In this document: in pieces, positions 17,063 through 26,224 of the stretch | How positions within the stretch are numbered: the stretch's first letter is position 1 | Layout: every line of letters begins with the position of its first letter | Source: Terriglobia bacterium | Lineage (GTDB): Bacteria; Acidobacteriota; Terriglobia; JAIQFV01 | Assembly: GCA_020072965.1 (NCBI GenBank) | Contig: JAIQFY010000006.1 | Location: forward strand, 64,001 to 128,000 | Reading direction: 5' to 3' | Length of the DNA: 64,000 bases | Translations under genes and position numbers: made by a program | Notes under the pieces: generated by a model | Databases searched by the model: none | Told to the model about the DNA's origin: nothing | What the model saw: the letters and a program-made list of their open reading frames with translations, nothing else

Positions 17063-18451
17063 TTAGAGTTGTGCGATCTTCAGGTTTCCGTACGTTGTTT
17101 CGAGCCGCACATGAGGGCCTCCCTTGCCGACCGAACCCGAGATTTCGTTTGTGGGTTGATCCTGGGTGACTTTTAGAGTCGGAGCCTTAAAATCGGTCTG
17201 AATATCCCCCGATCTCGTCTTGCCATCGATTTGAAAGGACGCGCCCCGTGGCAACTCCATATCAATTGATGAAGATTGTGTCCGGATTTCGATGTCCGCC
17301 TTGGGCGGCAACGAAGCGCGATACTGTACATTTCCCCGACTGTTGTCGACCCGGACCGGTCCCACCACTTCCTCGATCCGAATGTCTTTGTCTCTTGTCT
17401 TTACGGTAAAGGGTCCCTTGATGTTACGCACAGTCAGATTGCCTGACTCGAGCCGGATGTCCCCTTCGACCTTGTCAGCCAGAAGGTCGGTTCGACTGGA
17501 AAGGAAACGCGCTTGTTTTTTCACGTCCTGAAAATCGACCGAGAAGAATTCCCCTTTGACCGACCCGTTTCCTCCGACCTTGATTAGAGAAACATCATTC
17601 CCCCGGCCGGAGATGTCGGCATTTCCGGTGACATCGTTAACTTTGAGGTCGCCTCGTCGCATGGCGATCACAACATTTCCAACAATCTGCGCGACCTCAA
17701 CGTCGCCGCGAGTCGAGTCAATGGATTGATCTCCCACCAGTCCTGCGAAGCTCACATCGCCGCGCAGCTGGTTCGTTGTCACCTGGGAGTCCTTGGGGAC
17801 GTTGATTTCGAGTTCCACATTGACCCGGTACCCTTTGCTTGAGGCATCCTGGCGGCTTGTCACGATCTTGTACTTTCCGCCCTCCTCTGAGATGGTCGTC
17901 TTATTCAAATCCGCGCGAGCCTTCGCCTCATCTTCATTGTCGGCATAAACACGCTTCTTCACCTGGACCATAATCTTAGGTTGATCCCATCCTGTGACCT
18001 TGATATTGCCCCTGACATCGGGAATCTCGATCACCGCCTTCGGCTTGGCGGTGGCTTCAACCTGTTCCGTAGAGTCGAAGGGATTACCGAAGAGCCCGTC
18101 AAAGGAAAGAGTTTCATTATCATCTCCAATTTGAATTCCCGGTCCGTGGAAAAACCGGTCGGAGCCCCTCACGCCGCTGGAAATGGCAGTCCCGATGAGG
18201 AGAAGGAAGACCAGCCCCACGATTTCGCCGGCGGTGATGAAGGGTCCCTGAGGAACGCTGGGGTCCTGGCGGAACTTGAAATAAGCATAGAGCTTGCTCA
18301 AACCCCAAAAGATGATCAGGAGCGGCCAGTATTTCCCGATGATGTGCCAGGGACGGACGTCATGATGAAAGTTGGTGTAAAGGAACAAGGCCCCAATCGC
18401 GATCAGCGTCAATGCCCAAAAGATTGAATCCCTTCGATGTCCATTTGCCAT
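17063..18451 (-). CDS. LiaF-type membrane domain plus DUF4097 adhesin-like domain
   Basis: 462 residues from the ATG at 18451, preceded by AGGAGATCCT. Residues 8-100 contain two to three membrane helices of the LiaF/DUF5668 type (IFWALTLIAIGALFLYTNF, then HIIGKYWPLLIIFWGL). Residues about 140-462 are a repetitive beta-helix-like DUF4097 region with recurring VxGxVxIxxxRGDV patterns (RGDVSFAGLVGDQSIDSTRG, RRGDLKVNDVTGNADISGRG). Such proteins are often linked to envelope-stress regulons. It is the last gene of the sigma/anti-sigma operon reading from 20891. The long upstream extension to 18535 is not used because of the ribosome-binding site. Confidence 0.78.
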   Translation of the reverse strand: MANGHRRDSIFWALTLIAIGALFLYTNFHHDVRPWHIIGKYWPLLIIFWGLSKLYAYFKFRQDPSVPQGPFITAGEIVGLVFLLLIGTAISSGVRGSDRFFHGPGIQIGDDNETLSFDGLFGNPFDSTEQVEATAKPKAVIEIPDVRGNIKVTGWDQPKIMVQVKKRVYADNEDEAKARADLNKTTISEEGGKYKIVTSRQDASSKGYRVNVELEINVPKDSQVTTNQLRGDVSFAGLVGDQSIDSTRGDVEVAQIVGNVVIAMRRGDLKVNDVTGNADISGRGNDVSLIKVGGNGSVKGEFFSVDFQDVKKQARFLSSRTDLLADKVEGDIRLESGNLTVRNIKGPFTVKTRDKDIRIEEVVGPVRVDNSRGNVQYRASLPPKADIEIRTQSSSIDMELPRGASFQIDGKTRSGDIQTDFKAPTLKVTQDQPTNEISGSVGKGGPHVRLETTYGNLKIAQL

Positions 18452-18545
18452 ATAGGATCTCCTGCTTCCAGGGAGTGAACTTTCTGTTGTAATTGCCCCG
18501 GTCATCCGTGCACCACCGATGACCTGAAGTTTCAAGGGCGTTCAT

Positions 18546-18875
18546 CTAAGACTTCGGCGGCTCTGAGGTGCCAGCCGATGGATTCTGTGTCCCGCCGGGA
18601 GAGGTGGCCGTTCCCGGTGTCGGCGAAGGTGTCTGCCACGTGGGGTTCCCGGGGGCGAATCCTGGACCGGCCGGGGGCGGCACGAGCGGGGGAGCGGCCG
18701 GCGCGACAAATCGCTCCAGTATTTTTACCGCTCCAATTACCACCAGAATCACCGGCCAGGTGTGGCCGATCCCCCAACCCCGATAAGGAAAGAGCTCATC
18801 CAGAAGAAATAGCGCCCCTACTGTGATCAGGATGATGGGTCCCATTAATCGTCGAGAATAATAGCCGTTTGACAT
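18546..18875 (-). CDS. Small LiaF-type transmembrane protein
   Basis: 109 residues. Two hydrophobic helices (MGPIILITVGALFLLDEL and WPVILVVIGAVKILERF) match the LiaF-type TM domain (DUF5668). A proline/glycine-rich tail from about residue 57 is low in complexity and probably disordered. It lies between two other proteins with the same membrane unit in one operon. Confidence 0.7.
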   Translation of the reverse strand: MSNGYYSRRLMGPIILITVGALFLLDELFPYRGWGIGHTWPVILVVIGAVKILERFVAPAAPPLVPPPAGPGFAPGNPTWQTPSPTPGTATSPGGTQNPSAGTSEPPKS

Positions 18876-18961
18876 GGTCGTCTCACTCCTAAAGGATTAA
18901 GTAAAGCTTCTCCAATTTTGTGTTGAGGCAGGGTGGATCGCCGTGGCCCCCGCCTCACCGA

Positions 18962-19600
18962 TCATCTCGGTCTACTCAGCCGGCTCCGAAGCATAAGGAT
19001 GCCGCCCAGGACCAGCAGCACAGGCCATAACCGCCACAGCCTGCCAAAGTTATAAATGTTCATGTTATCGAGCAGGAAGAGGACTCCAATTACGACCAGG
19101 ATGATCCCGCCGATGGGTGCGTTCAATTTCCAATCGCCCCAGAAATCCTGATAGAACTGCGGCTGTGCCATGGACGGTTGTCCCGCCGTCGGGCTGCCCA
19201 TGGCCGCGAGTTGTTTGCGGCGGGCGGTCTGATACGCTTCGAAAGGCATGTACAAACAAAAGATCCCCAGAAAAATTCCCAGGAAAGCCTCGCCGGCATC
19301 CGGGATATTGCCACTGGCCAGGAGGGCGATTGTGCCGGCGAAGATGGCGACGTGCACGGCTGCCTTGGTATATTCGCCATTCACGACGGCCCCCACGCCC
19401 GGGATCCATCCGAGACCGAAAGCCACCCAGGGGTGAGCGAAGTCGGGCGCCGGACTGGCGGGACCTCCCACGTTCCGGGCGAGACAGGCCTCGCAAAATG
19501 CCTGACCTTGGATGAGGTGAGTGCACGTCTGGCACATGGGCTTGCCGCAATGGCGGCAGAAATAGGAAGAATCGACTTCAGCATGGTTAGCACATTTCAT
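18962..19600 (-). CDS. B-box-type zinc finger membrane protein with LiaF-type C-terminus
   Basis: 212 residues. The N-terminal 45 residues form a B-box-like zinc finger (CANHAEVDSSYFCRHCGKP, then CQTC and CEAC). A middle region has two or three membrane helices (WVAFGLGWIPGVGAVVNGEY, then IFLGIFCLYMPFEAY). The C-terminal IGGIILVVIGVLFLLDNM and LWPVLLVLGGILML repeat the LiaF-type TM unit of the two downstream genes. It overlaps the stop of the anti-sigma gene by four bases (19597-19600), so translation is probably coupled. The finger may be a protein-interaction module; its role is unknown. Confidence 0.75.
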   Translation of the reverse strand: MKCANHAEVDSSYFCRHCGKPMCQTCTHLIQGQAFCEACLARNVGGPASPAPDFAHPWVAFGLGWIPGVGAVVNGEYTKAAVHVAIFAGTIALLASGNIPDAGEAFLGIFLGIFCLYMPFEAYQTARRKQLAAMGSPTAGQPSMAQPQFYQDFWGDWKLNAPIGGIILVVIGVLFLLDNMNIYNFGRLWRLWPVLLVLGGILMLRSRLSRPR

Positions 19601-20271
19601 GAGAGGCCTCCCGGGTTCTCCGAACGATGGAAATTCTGTACAAGAATGACTCCTGCAGCATGTTCCTCACTGACGGTGCGCTGCGATCCCGATTTCGCCG
19701 GAGGAGCGGGTGCGGTTTTCTCCTGGGGCTCGACGGGATTGGGTTGGTCCTGATCGCTGGTTGAAGCGTTCAGACTTTGGACCCGCGACTGGATCTCATA
19801 AACAATTCGCAGGGCATTGTAGTATTTCACCCCCCGGCTGTAAGCGAGGTGCACCTCCCGGTTAGTGTGTTCCCACAGGCGGGAGGGTCTCAGTTCAGCG
19901 GTCGTGATATGCCGAAAATCGAGGCCCATCGCATAAAGGACAACGGCCAACGAGGCGACGGCCATCAGCGATCCCATGGCGAGCTTGGGAAGTTGCTGTG
20001 GCCGGATAAAATCAAAAATGAAATCGTACCAGGCGGGAGCCGCTGCGGTCCCTGTGGTGTCCGCAATGATCTTGTAAATGAGACGCGGCGGGGGCTCGAC
20101 TTCCGGGATGGCGCTGGCAAGAAAGCGGTTGCCGCGCATCTCGGCCGCCAGCGCCGCGCATTTTTCGCAGTGGGAGAGATGCTCCTCCACCTGCCGCCGC
20201 GTGGCGCCGTCCAAAGTTTCGTCGAGATAATCGATCCAGAGATCTTCAAAATGGTTGCAGTTCATAGTCAT
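19597..20271 (-). CDS. Zinc-finger anti-sigma factor
   Basis: 224 residues. The N-terminal zf-HC2 motif is H31-xxx-C35-xx-C38 in EEHLSHCEKCAALAAEM, with Cys5/His7 nearby as further ligand. One membrane helix lies near residues 96-115 (LAMGSLMAVASLAVVLYAMG), and a periplasmic or outer C-terminal region follows, rich in Pro and Gln. It lies 44 bases downstream of the ECF sigma gene and should hold that factor inactive at the membrane. Confidence 0.85.
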   Translation of the reverse strand: MTMNCNHFEDLWIDYLDETLDGATRRQVEEHLSHCEKCAALAAEMRGNRFLASAIPEVEPPPRLIYKIIADTTGTAAAPAWYDFIFDFIRPQQLPKLAMGSLMAVASLAVVLYAMGLDFRHITTAELRPSRLWEHTNREVHLAYSRGVKYYNALRIVYEIQSRVQSLNASTSDQDQPNPVEPQEKTAPAPPAKSGSQRTVSEEHAAGVILVQNFHRSENPGGLS

Positions 20272-20315
20272 TTCACCGCATTCCTTTGTCCAGGGCGGTG
20301 CCCCCGGGGTCGTGC

Positions 20316-20891
20316 TCAGATTTCAACCTGACTTCGTTTCCTCTCCAGGATGCGCGCCAGTTCAATGCGCCCCCGATTAATTCGAGATTTGACGGTTCCC
20401 TCCGGAACGCGCAGCACGGACGCGATTTCGTCGTACCGCATGTCCTCGCAATCCCGCAGTACCACGGCCTCGCGAAGGTCCGGAGATAAACGGCTCAAAC
20501 CCCAGCGGACCATCTCGATCTTGTCATTGGTGGAGATCTGATCCATCGCCGTCTTCGTCCGGGAGGGATTGCTTTCCACGGTCTCAAAGACTTCTTCCAG
20601 GGCCACGTCACCCGCTTCTTTCTTGTGCTTGCGATAATGATCGACCAGGAGGTTGCGTGTCACACTCATCAGCCAGGTGGAAAAGGAACCTTCCTGCGCG
20701 TTGTAGCTCTTGAGGGTTTTGTAAACTCTCATAAAAACTTCCTGGGTCAGATCTTCCGCGTCATCCCAACTGCCTGTGAATCGATAACAGAAGTTATAGA
20801 CGCGCTTGGTGTGCAACTTCACGATTTCCTCCCACGCTGGGTTGTCGCCGTTCAGGCACCGGCTGATCACCTCCGCATCAACGTGAACCAA
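20316..20891 (-). CDS. ECF RNA polymerase sigma factor (RpoE-like)
   Basis: 191 residues. Sigma region 2 has the motif AEDLTQEVFMRVYKTL (about residues 45-60) and FSTWLMSVTRNLLVDHYRKH. Region 4 contains LREAVVLRDCEDMRYDEIA and VPEGTVKSRINRGRIEL. The linker is short and there is no extra domain. It is the first gene of a five-gene operon with an anti-sigma factor and three LiaF-type membrane proteins, suggesting control of an envelope-stress response. The start GTG/ATG near 20891 reads MVHVDAEVISRC. Confidence 0.92.
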   Translation of the reverse strand: MVHVDAEVISRCLNGDNPAWEEIVKLHTKRVYNFCYRFTGSWDDAEDLTQEVFMRVYKTLKSYNAQEGSFSTWLMSVTRNLLVDHYRKHKKEAGDVALEEVFETVESNPSRTKTAMDQISTNDKIEMVRWGLSRLSPDLREAVVLRDCEDMRYDEIASVLRVPEGTVKSRINRGRIELARILERKRSQVEI

Positions 20892-21215
20892 AGCGCCTGC
20901 TCCTTCTCGTTCTCGGTTCCAATATCAGAAACGAAATCGAGGGCCAAAAAGTTCCATTTCCTTCAACAAACAAGGAGGCGGAAAGAGTGCCTCCGTGGGG
21001 GGACCGGGACATCCAAATTGTTACAGTTGAGAGTTCCCATGTGAGGCAGGCCGCGACTACGGCGGTGGGCCAAATATGCTTGACTTAATCACAAGTTGTA
21101 GTATAGCTTGAGGCCGCAGTACGTATTCCTAGAGTGATGGCTGGCCTCCAGTGACCTAATCCCCAGAACGACCCGGGCCCGCTTTCTCATACCGGTCCTC
21201 AGCACTTGATTATCC
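20892..21215. other. 324-base divergent intergenic region with one promoter candidate
   Basis: This separates the minus-strand sigma operon from the plus-strand flippase-like gene, so both promoters must lie here. On the plus strand TTGACT (21078-21083), a 16-base spacer and TATAGC (21100-21105) form a plausible sigma-70-type promoter for 21216. No convincing ECF -35 (GGAAC-like) element was found for autoregulation of the sigma gene. No RNA gene or ORF was recognised. Confidence 0.4.
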
Positions 21216-22313
21216 ATGAGATTGAGATTTCGCACGTTTGTCTGGGTGGTGCTCCTTCTCGGTGTCCTTATTTTAGTGGTTTGGGGGGCGAAAAACAATC
21301 CTGAATGGCATGCCTTCAGCTGGCGCCTGTTCCTGAGTTATCTCGTCCATGTCCATCCCGGGTACCTGCTCGCGGGGCTGGGGCTCACCCTCAGTTGTTA
21401 TTTCATTCGTGCTCTGCGGTGGAGAGAATTTCTATTTCCAGTGAAGAAGGCTTCGCTGGGGAATTTGCTCTCTGCTGTTTTAGTTGGTTTTGCGGCAGTG
21501 ACCCTGCTGGGCCGTGCTGGCGAGTTTTCGCGTCCCTTCATCCTTTCGAAAAAAGAAAACCTGCCGCTATCGCTTTCCTTGACGACCGTAATCGTGGAGC
21601 GGCTTTTTGATTTCAGTGCGATTCTGACCTTGTTTCTGGTGAACCTGGCATTCTTCCATTTGGGCACGGCAGTTTCTCCCCAAAATGCCGCGGTGTTCCA
21701 TTTCTTCTCTCGGGCCTCGGCCCTGGTTCTTGCGATTTTGGTGGCTGTCACCGCCTTCCTTTTTTTGTTTCAGATGAATGCCGTCCGATGGATTGACTTT
21801 CTGATTGAGCGGATGCGTCTCGTTCCGGAACGGTTTGTGGTGAAAATGGAGCAGGCGCTGAAGTCCTTTGTTGAGGGTCTCGCCTTTATTGCTCATGCGC
21901 GCCCGCTCTTCTTTTCGTTTTTTTATTCGATGTTGCTCTGGCTGACGGCGACGGCGGGCATCTACTGCATCGTCCGTGGATTTCGGGTTCCATTTTCGTT
22001 TTCGATGGGCATTGTTCTGCTAACTTTTTCAGCGATCGGGGCCATCGTGCAACTTCCGGGAGTGGGCGGCGGCTATCAGGCCCTGATCCTGTTTTCCCTG
22101 GTCAGTTTTCTCGGCGTGAATCCCACGGTCGCCTCGGGAATCACCCTGGTCGCCTGGGTGATTGCTTTTTTACCCGTCGCCCTGATTGGACTCATCGAAT
22201 TGCTCCGGGGGGGCTGGTCCCTGACCTCTCTCGCCCGGGAAGCAGAGAAGGAAGCCGCATCAGCCCTTGCGCAACCTCTGCCAGCGCTTGGGAAGCACCG
22301 CAGTGAGGCGTAA
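21216..22313 (+). CDS. Lysylphosphatidylglycerol synthetase-type/UPF0104 flippase-like membrane protein
   Basis: 365 residues with about eight to nine membrane helices. The early YFIRALRWREFL, then VGFAAVTLLGRAGEFSRPF and VIVERLFDFSAIL are hallmarks of the UPF0104 family, which is related to the flippase domain of MprF. The later VQLPGVGGGYQALILFSLV is also typical. Members may move lipids or lipid-linked sugars across the inner membrane; the substrate is unknown here. The soluble LPG-synthase domain of MprF is absent. A candidate promoter lies about 110 bases upstream. Confidence 0.82.
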   Translation: MRLRFRTFVWVVLLLGVLILVVWGAKNNPEWHAFSWRLFLSYLVHVHPGYLLAGLGLTLSCYFIRALRWREFLFPVKKASLGNLLSAVLVGFAAVTLLGRAGEFSRPFILSKKENLPLSLSLTTVIVERLFDFSAILTLFLVNLAFFHLGTAVSPQNAAVFHFFSRASALVLAILVAVTAFLFLFQMNAVRWIDFLIERMRLVPERFVVKMEQALKSFVEGLAFIAHARPLFFSFFYSMLLWLTATAGIYCIVRGFRVPFSFSMGIVLLTFSAIGAIVQLPGVGGGYQALILFSLVSFLGVNPTVASGITLVAWVIAFLPVALIGLIELLRGGWSLTSLAREAEKEAASALAQPLPALGKHRSEA

Positions 22314-22452
22314 GGAAGCTTTCAGCCATCAGTGTTCAGCGATAAGCCATCTGCTTTCAGCTGAAAATCTATTTTTAGTATTCATGAATCGAGATCGCGA
22401 TTTCTAAGACCAGTTCAACCTGCCAGGATCAGTCAAAGATCTGGGGCTGTTC

Positions 22453-22478
22453 GCTGATAGCTGACGGCTGATAGCTGA
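22453..22478. repeat. Dispersed GCTGATAGCTGA repeat upstream of nrdR
   Basis: Two near-tandem copies of GCTGATAGCTGA separated by CG, 34 bases before the nrdR start. Related words fill 22320-22370 and 29672-29869. The intergenic region 22314-22511 has no ORF of interest. Confidence 0.5.
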
Positions 22479-22511
22479 AAACTTCTTTAATTCATTCCAG
22501 GAGGTCCACCC

Positions 22512-22994
22512 GTGAAATGCCCTTATTGTACACATATCGAAGACAAGGTTGTGGACTCGCGCGAAAGCAAAGAGGGTGAAGCGATCCGACGGCGTCGCGA
22601 ATGTCTGAGGTGCGGGAAGCGCTTTACGACCTATGAGCGGATCGATGAAATCCCCTACATGGTTGTCAAAAAGGATGGCCGGCGTGAGAAATTCGATCGT
22701 GGCAAGATTTTGGCCGGGATGCTGCATGCTTGTGAGAAACGGCCGGTCCCTATGGCCAAAATGGAGGAGATCGTCGACCAGGTGGAAAGTCATGTCATGG
22801 AGTCGGCCACGCGGGAACGATCCACCAAAGAGATCGGCGAGATCCTGATGAAAAATCTAAAAAAGCTCGATAAGGTAGCTTACGTCCGGTTTGCCAGTGT
22901 TTATCTGGATTTTAAGGACGTGACTGAATTCATGGGGGAGGTGAAGGAACTCCTCGGGGCCCGCGTCAAGAAGGAGTCCCAGAAAACTGGATAA
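22512..22994 (+). CDS. nrdR: Transcriptional repressor NrdR
   Basis: 160 residues from a GTG start with an AGGAGGT ribosome-binding site. NrdR represses ribonucleotide reductase genes in response to (d)ATP. The N-terminal zinc ribbon has MKCPYC and CLRCGKRFTTYE, and the ATP-cone domain follows (VVKKDGRREKFDRGKILAGM). The C-terminal RSTKEIGEILMKNLKKLD and VAYVRFASVYLDFKDV are conserved. The length is normal. A second, truncated copy of its last 60 codons lies at 25829-26008, beyond the ADOP permease. No ribonucleotide reductase gene or NrdR box is in the window. Confidence 0.95.
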   Translation: MKCPYCTHIEDKVVDSRESKEGEAIRRRRECLRCGKRFTTYERIDEIPYMVVKKDGRREKFDRGKILAGMLHACEKRPVPMAKMEEIVDQVESHVMESATRERSTKEIGEILMKNLKKLDKVAYVRFASVYLDFKDVTEFMGEVKELLGARVKKESQKTG

Positions 22995-23179
22995 ATAGAC
23001 CTCGAAAACAGGAGTCTCAGATCGGAAACCGGAGGCCGGAAAATCCCCCTGCGCTTGTATCTGATACCCGAAACCCGACACCTCGGGCATTATCCCATAG
23101 CTGCCGGGAAACCAAATTCCCGCGGGCTCACTCATGGTCTCTGGAGTGCTTAATCCTACCTTAGCAAGGTGATTGCTTC

Positions 23180-25597
23180 ATGGGCAAAGGATTTCTCCAA
23201 GACTTCGGTTACGCCTTTAGGCGGTTGGTCGCTTATCGACTTTCCACCCTTAGTGTAGTACTGGTGCTCGGTCTAGGCATCGGTGCGGCCACTGCAATCT
23301 TCAGCCTGGTCTCCGGAGTATTACTGCACCCCCTGCCAATTGAACAGATTGATCGCGTGGTTGTGCTGACAGGTGCAGCCACACCACCGGGGCAGGATCG
23401 GATGCAGTGGTGGAGTCGGGTACCTAGTTTTGATGCTTTCGCTCAGTACATTTCGGGAGACGGTGTCCTGACGCGAAAGGATGACCTGCGATCTGTTTCA
23501 ATAGCAGCAGTTTCATCGCGCTTTTTTGATGTTTTCAGGGTGCGCTGTTCTCTGGGGCGTCAGTTCACTCCAGACGATGAGGCATCGGGACGGGGCATGG
23601 TCGCAGTTCTTAGCCACAGTCTGTGGTTGAGCGATTTTGGGCGCGACAACGGCATTATTGGCCAGAATATACTCGTAAATGGAAACTTATATGCCGTTGT
23701 TGGTGTCATGTCCCCGTCTTTCGTATATCCGGGGCGCACTGATATTTGGATTCCCCGGCTAAGTCGTGAGAGTCAAATGCTGATCGGTGTGGACTCTCAG
23801 AGCGCTGTTCCCCTGGAGCTGCGAGGTCAAGTATTGGTTGGCCGTCTCCGGCGGGATGGGATGCTCGACCAAGCACGGTCTGAAACGCAAGCCTTGTTTG
23901 ATCAGTTAAAGCACGATTTCGGCTCGACTGGCGTCTTTTTTGGTTCGGGCGTGAGAGTAACGCCGCTGAGGGAGATGCTTGTCCGCAATTTTCGTCCGGC
24001 GGTTTGGACACTCTTCGTTAGTGCGGCCTTCCTGTTACTGATCGCGTCGGTGAACTCTGCCATCATTTTACTGGCTCAAACCGCCGGGCGGCAGAGAGAG
24101 GTTGCTATTCGTCGTTCCTTAGGGGCATCTCGCCAACAGATAATGCGACTCATCTTCACTGAGGCTTTCTCTCTGACGATTTTAGGCGGAGGGCTGGGGG
24201 TGCTCATTTCCTATTGGGGTATTGCGGTCGTACGCAAAGCTGCCCCCTTTGAGATTCCAGGGTTGCTGAATGCTCATATCGACCGGACTGTGCTCCTGTT
24301 TGCTCTTGGAGTCTCGGTATTTACCGCTCTAATGGTAGGGGCAGCCGCGGCGATTCACGCTGCCAGCTTTGATCCCACCCATTCCCTTGGGAAGGAGATC
24401 TCCCGGTCACGAGGCGTGATTAGCCGAGGGTTGCAGAGAGTGTTCGTAGCTCTTCAAGTCAGTTTAACCATGACTCTATTGACTGGTGCGGCCCTGGTTG
24501 CTCAAAGCTTTTTGAAGTTGACCGCGGTCAATCCCGGCTTTGATCCCAGGGACGTCCTTACGGCAAAAATGACATTGTCAAACAGGATTCTTAATGGACC
24601 CGAAAAGGTGGCCCTGCTACACGAAGAATTGCTCGAAAGAGTTCACAAGTTGCCGGGAGTCAGTGCAGTTGGCAGCGTCGACGATGTTCCCATGGGTGGC
24701 GCAACTGGCGGTAACCAATGGTTCGAAACGATTGAAAAGGCACCAACGGGAATGGCTCGCACGATCACGGTTGGCGGTGATTATTTTCAGGCTATGGGGA
24801 TTCCAGTGTTGAAAGGACGCTCATTCAGAACCGGGGATACCGGTTACAGTTCTGCGGTGGCCATCATTGGTGAGAGCCTTGCCCGGAGGTTTGGGGGAGA
24901 AAGGTATCCAATTGGAGAATCACTGCGCGTTGGGGGCGAGCGGGGATTCCGCGAAATTGTCGGCGTTGTTGGAGATGTGAAGTTTTTTGCTCTCGGAGAA
25001 GATCCGGAGGCGCAAATCTATCTTCCCATAACACAGGCCTACCATGGCCAGCCTCCCCGAAATTTCACTTTGGTTGTGCGTGGGCCTCTTGATATGCGAA
25101 GTCTCATGAGGGTGATTCAGGGAGGAGTTGGAACGCGGGATCGGGATGTAGTCCTTCTGAGCGTCTCCAAATTGGAAGCTCTGGTATCAGGATCGATCGG
25201 ATCGGTTCGGTTTCGCGGTTTTTTCTTCGCGCTCTTTGCCGCCATAGCCCTTTTGCTCGCCTTGCTCGGAGTATATGGCGTCGTTGCGTACTCAGTCGCC
25301 TGTCGAACTCATGAGTTTGGTGTCCGAATTTCATTGGGCGCGCAGAGGCACCAGATCTTGATGATGGTCTTGGGTGAAGGAGGGAAATTAGTCGTCTGGG
25401 GTGTGATGGCGGGGACTTTGATCTCCATTGGGCTAAGCCGATTTATGGCCAGTCTGCTGTTTGGAGTGGGTGCTACGGATGGCATGACCTTTTTGGGAGC
25501 TGCCTTGTTCATTGTAATAGCCACATTGGTCGCTTGCATGATCCCTGCCGAAAGAGCCTGTCGAGTGGAACCCATCGAGGTGCTTCGGTATGAATAA
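23180..25597 (+). CDS. Orphan duplicated MacB/FtsX-type permease (ADOP type)
   Basis: 805 residues with two MacB_PCD/FtsX units in tandem: residues about 1-400 and 410-805. The second periplasmic segment starts near LPGVSAVGSVDDVPMGG, and the last FtsX part has VACRTHEFGVRISLGAQRHQ, followed by the C-terminus ERACRVEPIEVLRYE. The first coupling motif is GRQREVAIRRSLGASRQQIM. This matches acidobacterial duplicated orphan permeases, which lack a partner ATPase nearby; none is seen here. Base composition looks lower in GC than adjacent genes, and it sits exactly between nrdR and a truncated nrdR copy, suggesting acquisition by recombination. Confidence 0.85.
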   Translation: MGKGFLQDFGYAFRRLVAYRLSTLSVVLVLGLGIGAATAIFSLVSGVLLHPLPIEQIDRVVVLTGAATPPGQDRMQWWSRVPSFDAFAQYISGDGVLTRKDDLRSVSIAAVSSRFFDVFRVRCSLGRQFTPDDEASGRGMVAVLSHSLWLSDFGRDNGIIGQNILVNGNLYAVVGVMSPSFVYPGRTDIWIPRLSRESQMLIGVDSQSAVPLELRGQVLVGRLRRDGMLDQARSETQALFDQLKHDFGSTGVFFGSGVRVTPLREMLVRNFRPAVWTLFVSAAFLLLIASVNSAIILLAQTAGRQREVAIRRSLGASRQQIMRLIFTEAFSLTILGGGLGVLISYWGIAVVRKAAPFEIPGLLNAHIDRTVLLFALGVSVFTALMVGAAAAIHAASFDPTHSLGKEISRSRGVISRGLQRVFVALQVSLTMTLLTGAALVAQSFLKLTAVNPGFDPRDVLTAKMTLSNRILNGPEKVALLHEELLERVHKLPGVSAVGSVDDVPMGGATGGNQWFETIEKAPTGMARTITVGGDYFQAMGIPVLKGRSFRTGDTGYSSAVAIIGESLARRFGGERYPIGESLRVGGERGFREIVGVVGDVKFFALGEDPEAQIYLPITQAYHGQPPRNFTLVVRGPLDMRSLMRVIQGGVGTRDRDVVLLSVSKLEALVSGSIGSVRFRGFFFALFAAIALLLALLGVYGVVAYSVACRTHEFGVRISLGAQRHQILMMVLGEGGKLVVWGVMAGTLISIGLSRFMASLLFGVGATDGMTFLGAALFIVIATLVACMIPAERACRVEPIEVLRYE

Positions 25598-25828
25598 AAG
25601 CGTTCAGTCTTCACCCCAGCAAGTCATAATCCTGAATTATCATTGAGGATGAGACATTATAGTGACGCATGAAAGTATCTCGCGAAGTGGTACGCTTAGG
25701 TAGCCGTGATCCGCTTCCGCTGCGAGATCACGGGCACTTGCGACCGGCAGGGAAAAACCCGGGATCCCCGAAAACGGGATCCCGGCTACCAACGCGAGGA
25801 AAACGAGTGGCTGTTCTTATTTAATTTC

Positions 25829-26109
25829 CGGGAACGATCCACCGAAGAGATCGGCGAAATCCTGATGAAGAATTTGAAGAAGCTCGATAAAGTGGCCTAT
25901 GTTCGATCTGCCTACGTTTATCTCGATTTCAGTGATGTGACGGAATTTATGGGAGAAGTGAAAGAACTCCTGGGAGCCAGCGTCAAGAAGGAATTCCAGA
26001 AGAACTGATGGAGAAACCCGTAAAACAGGCCCCCAAGATCAGTAAACAGAGGCTGGAAAATGCTCTTCCTTTTTGTCTGACACCCGAAACCCGACACCCG
26101 GCACCTCGG
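25829..26109 (+). pseudogene. Truncated second copy of the nrdR 3' end and flank
   Basis: Codons at 25829-26008 translate to RERSTEEIGEILMKNLKKLD and continue to a normal stop, matching NrdR residues from about 101 to the end. The zinc ribbon and most of the ATP cone are missing. Differences from the intact gene are largely at third codon positions, so both copies evolved under protein constraint before one was cut. Homology continues about 100 bases past the stop (CCCGAAACCCGACACC in both; compare 22813-23096). Upstream of 25829 the sequence is unrelated, including an in-frame 5' extension from 25706 that has no NrdR similarity. It is a remnant rather than a gene. Confidence 0.8.
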
Positions 26110-26160
26110 CCATCGTCTTCCGGCCAGCGGCCTCCCGATAAGAGCTGTTCTCCCTTCGCA

Positions 26161-26190
26161 TTGACAATTTACCGAACTCGCCCCTATAAT
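26161..26190 (+). promoter_or_regulatory. Consensus promoter of rplU-rpmA
   Basis: TTGACA at 26161-26166 and TATAAT at 26185-26190 are both perfect consensus boxes with an 18-base spacer. The start of rplU is 34 bases beyond the -10, with GAAGGAG as the ribosome-binding site. It begins just after the nrdR remnant. Confidence 0.85.
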
Positions 26191-26224
26191 CAGCGTTTTC
26201 GATTTGCACTGAAGGAGTGCCTAC

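Noticed and set aside
25706-25828. A new gene starting at 25706 and ending in the NrdR-like tail
   Set aside because: The first 40 codons show no similarity to anything recognised and run through a palindromic intergenic stretch; only the tail is homologous to NrdR.
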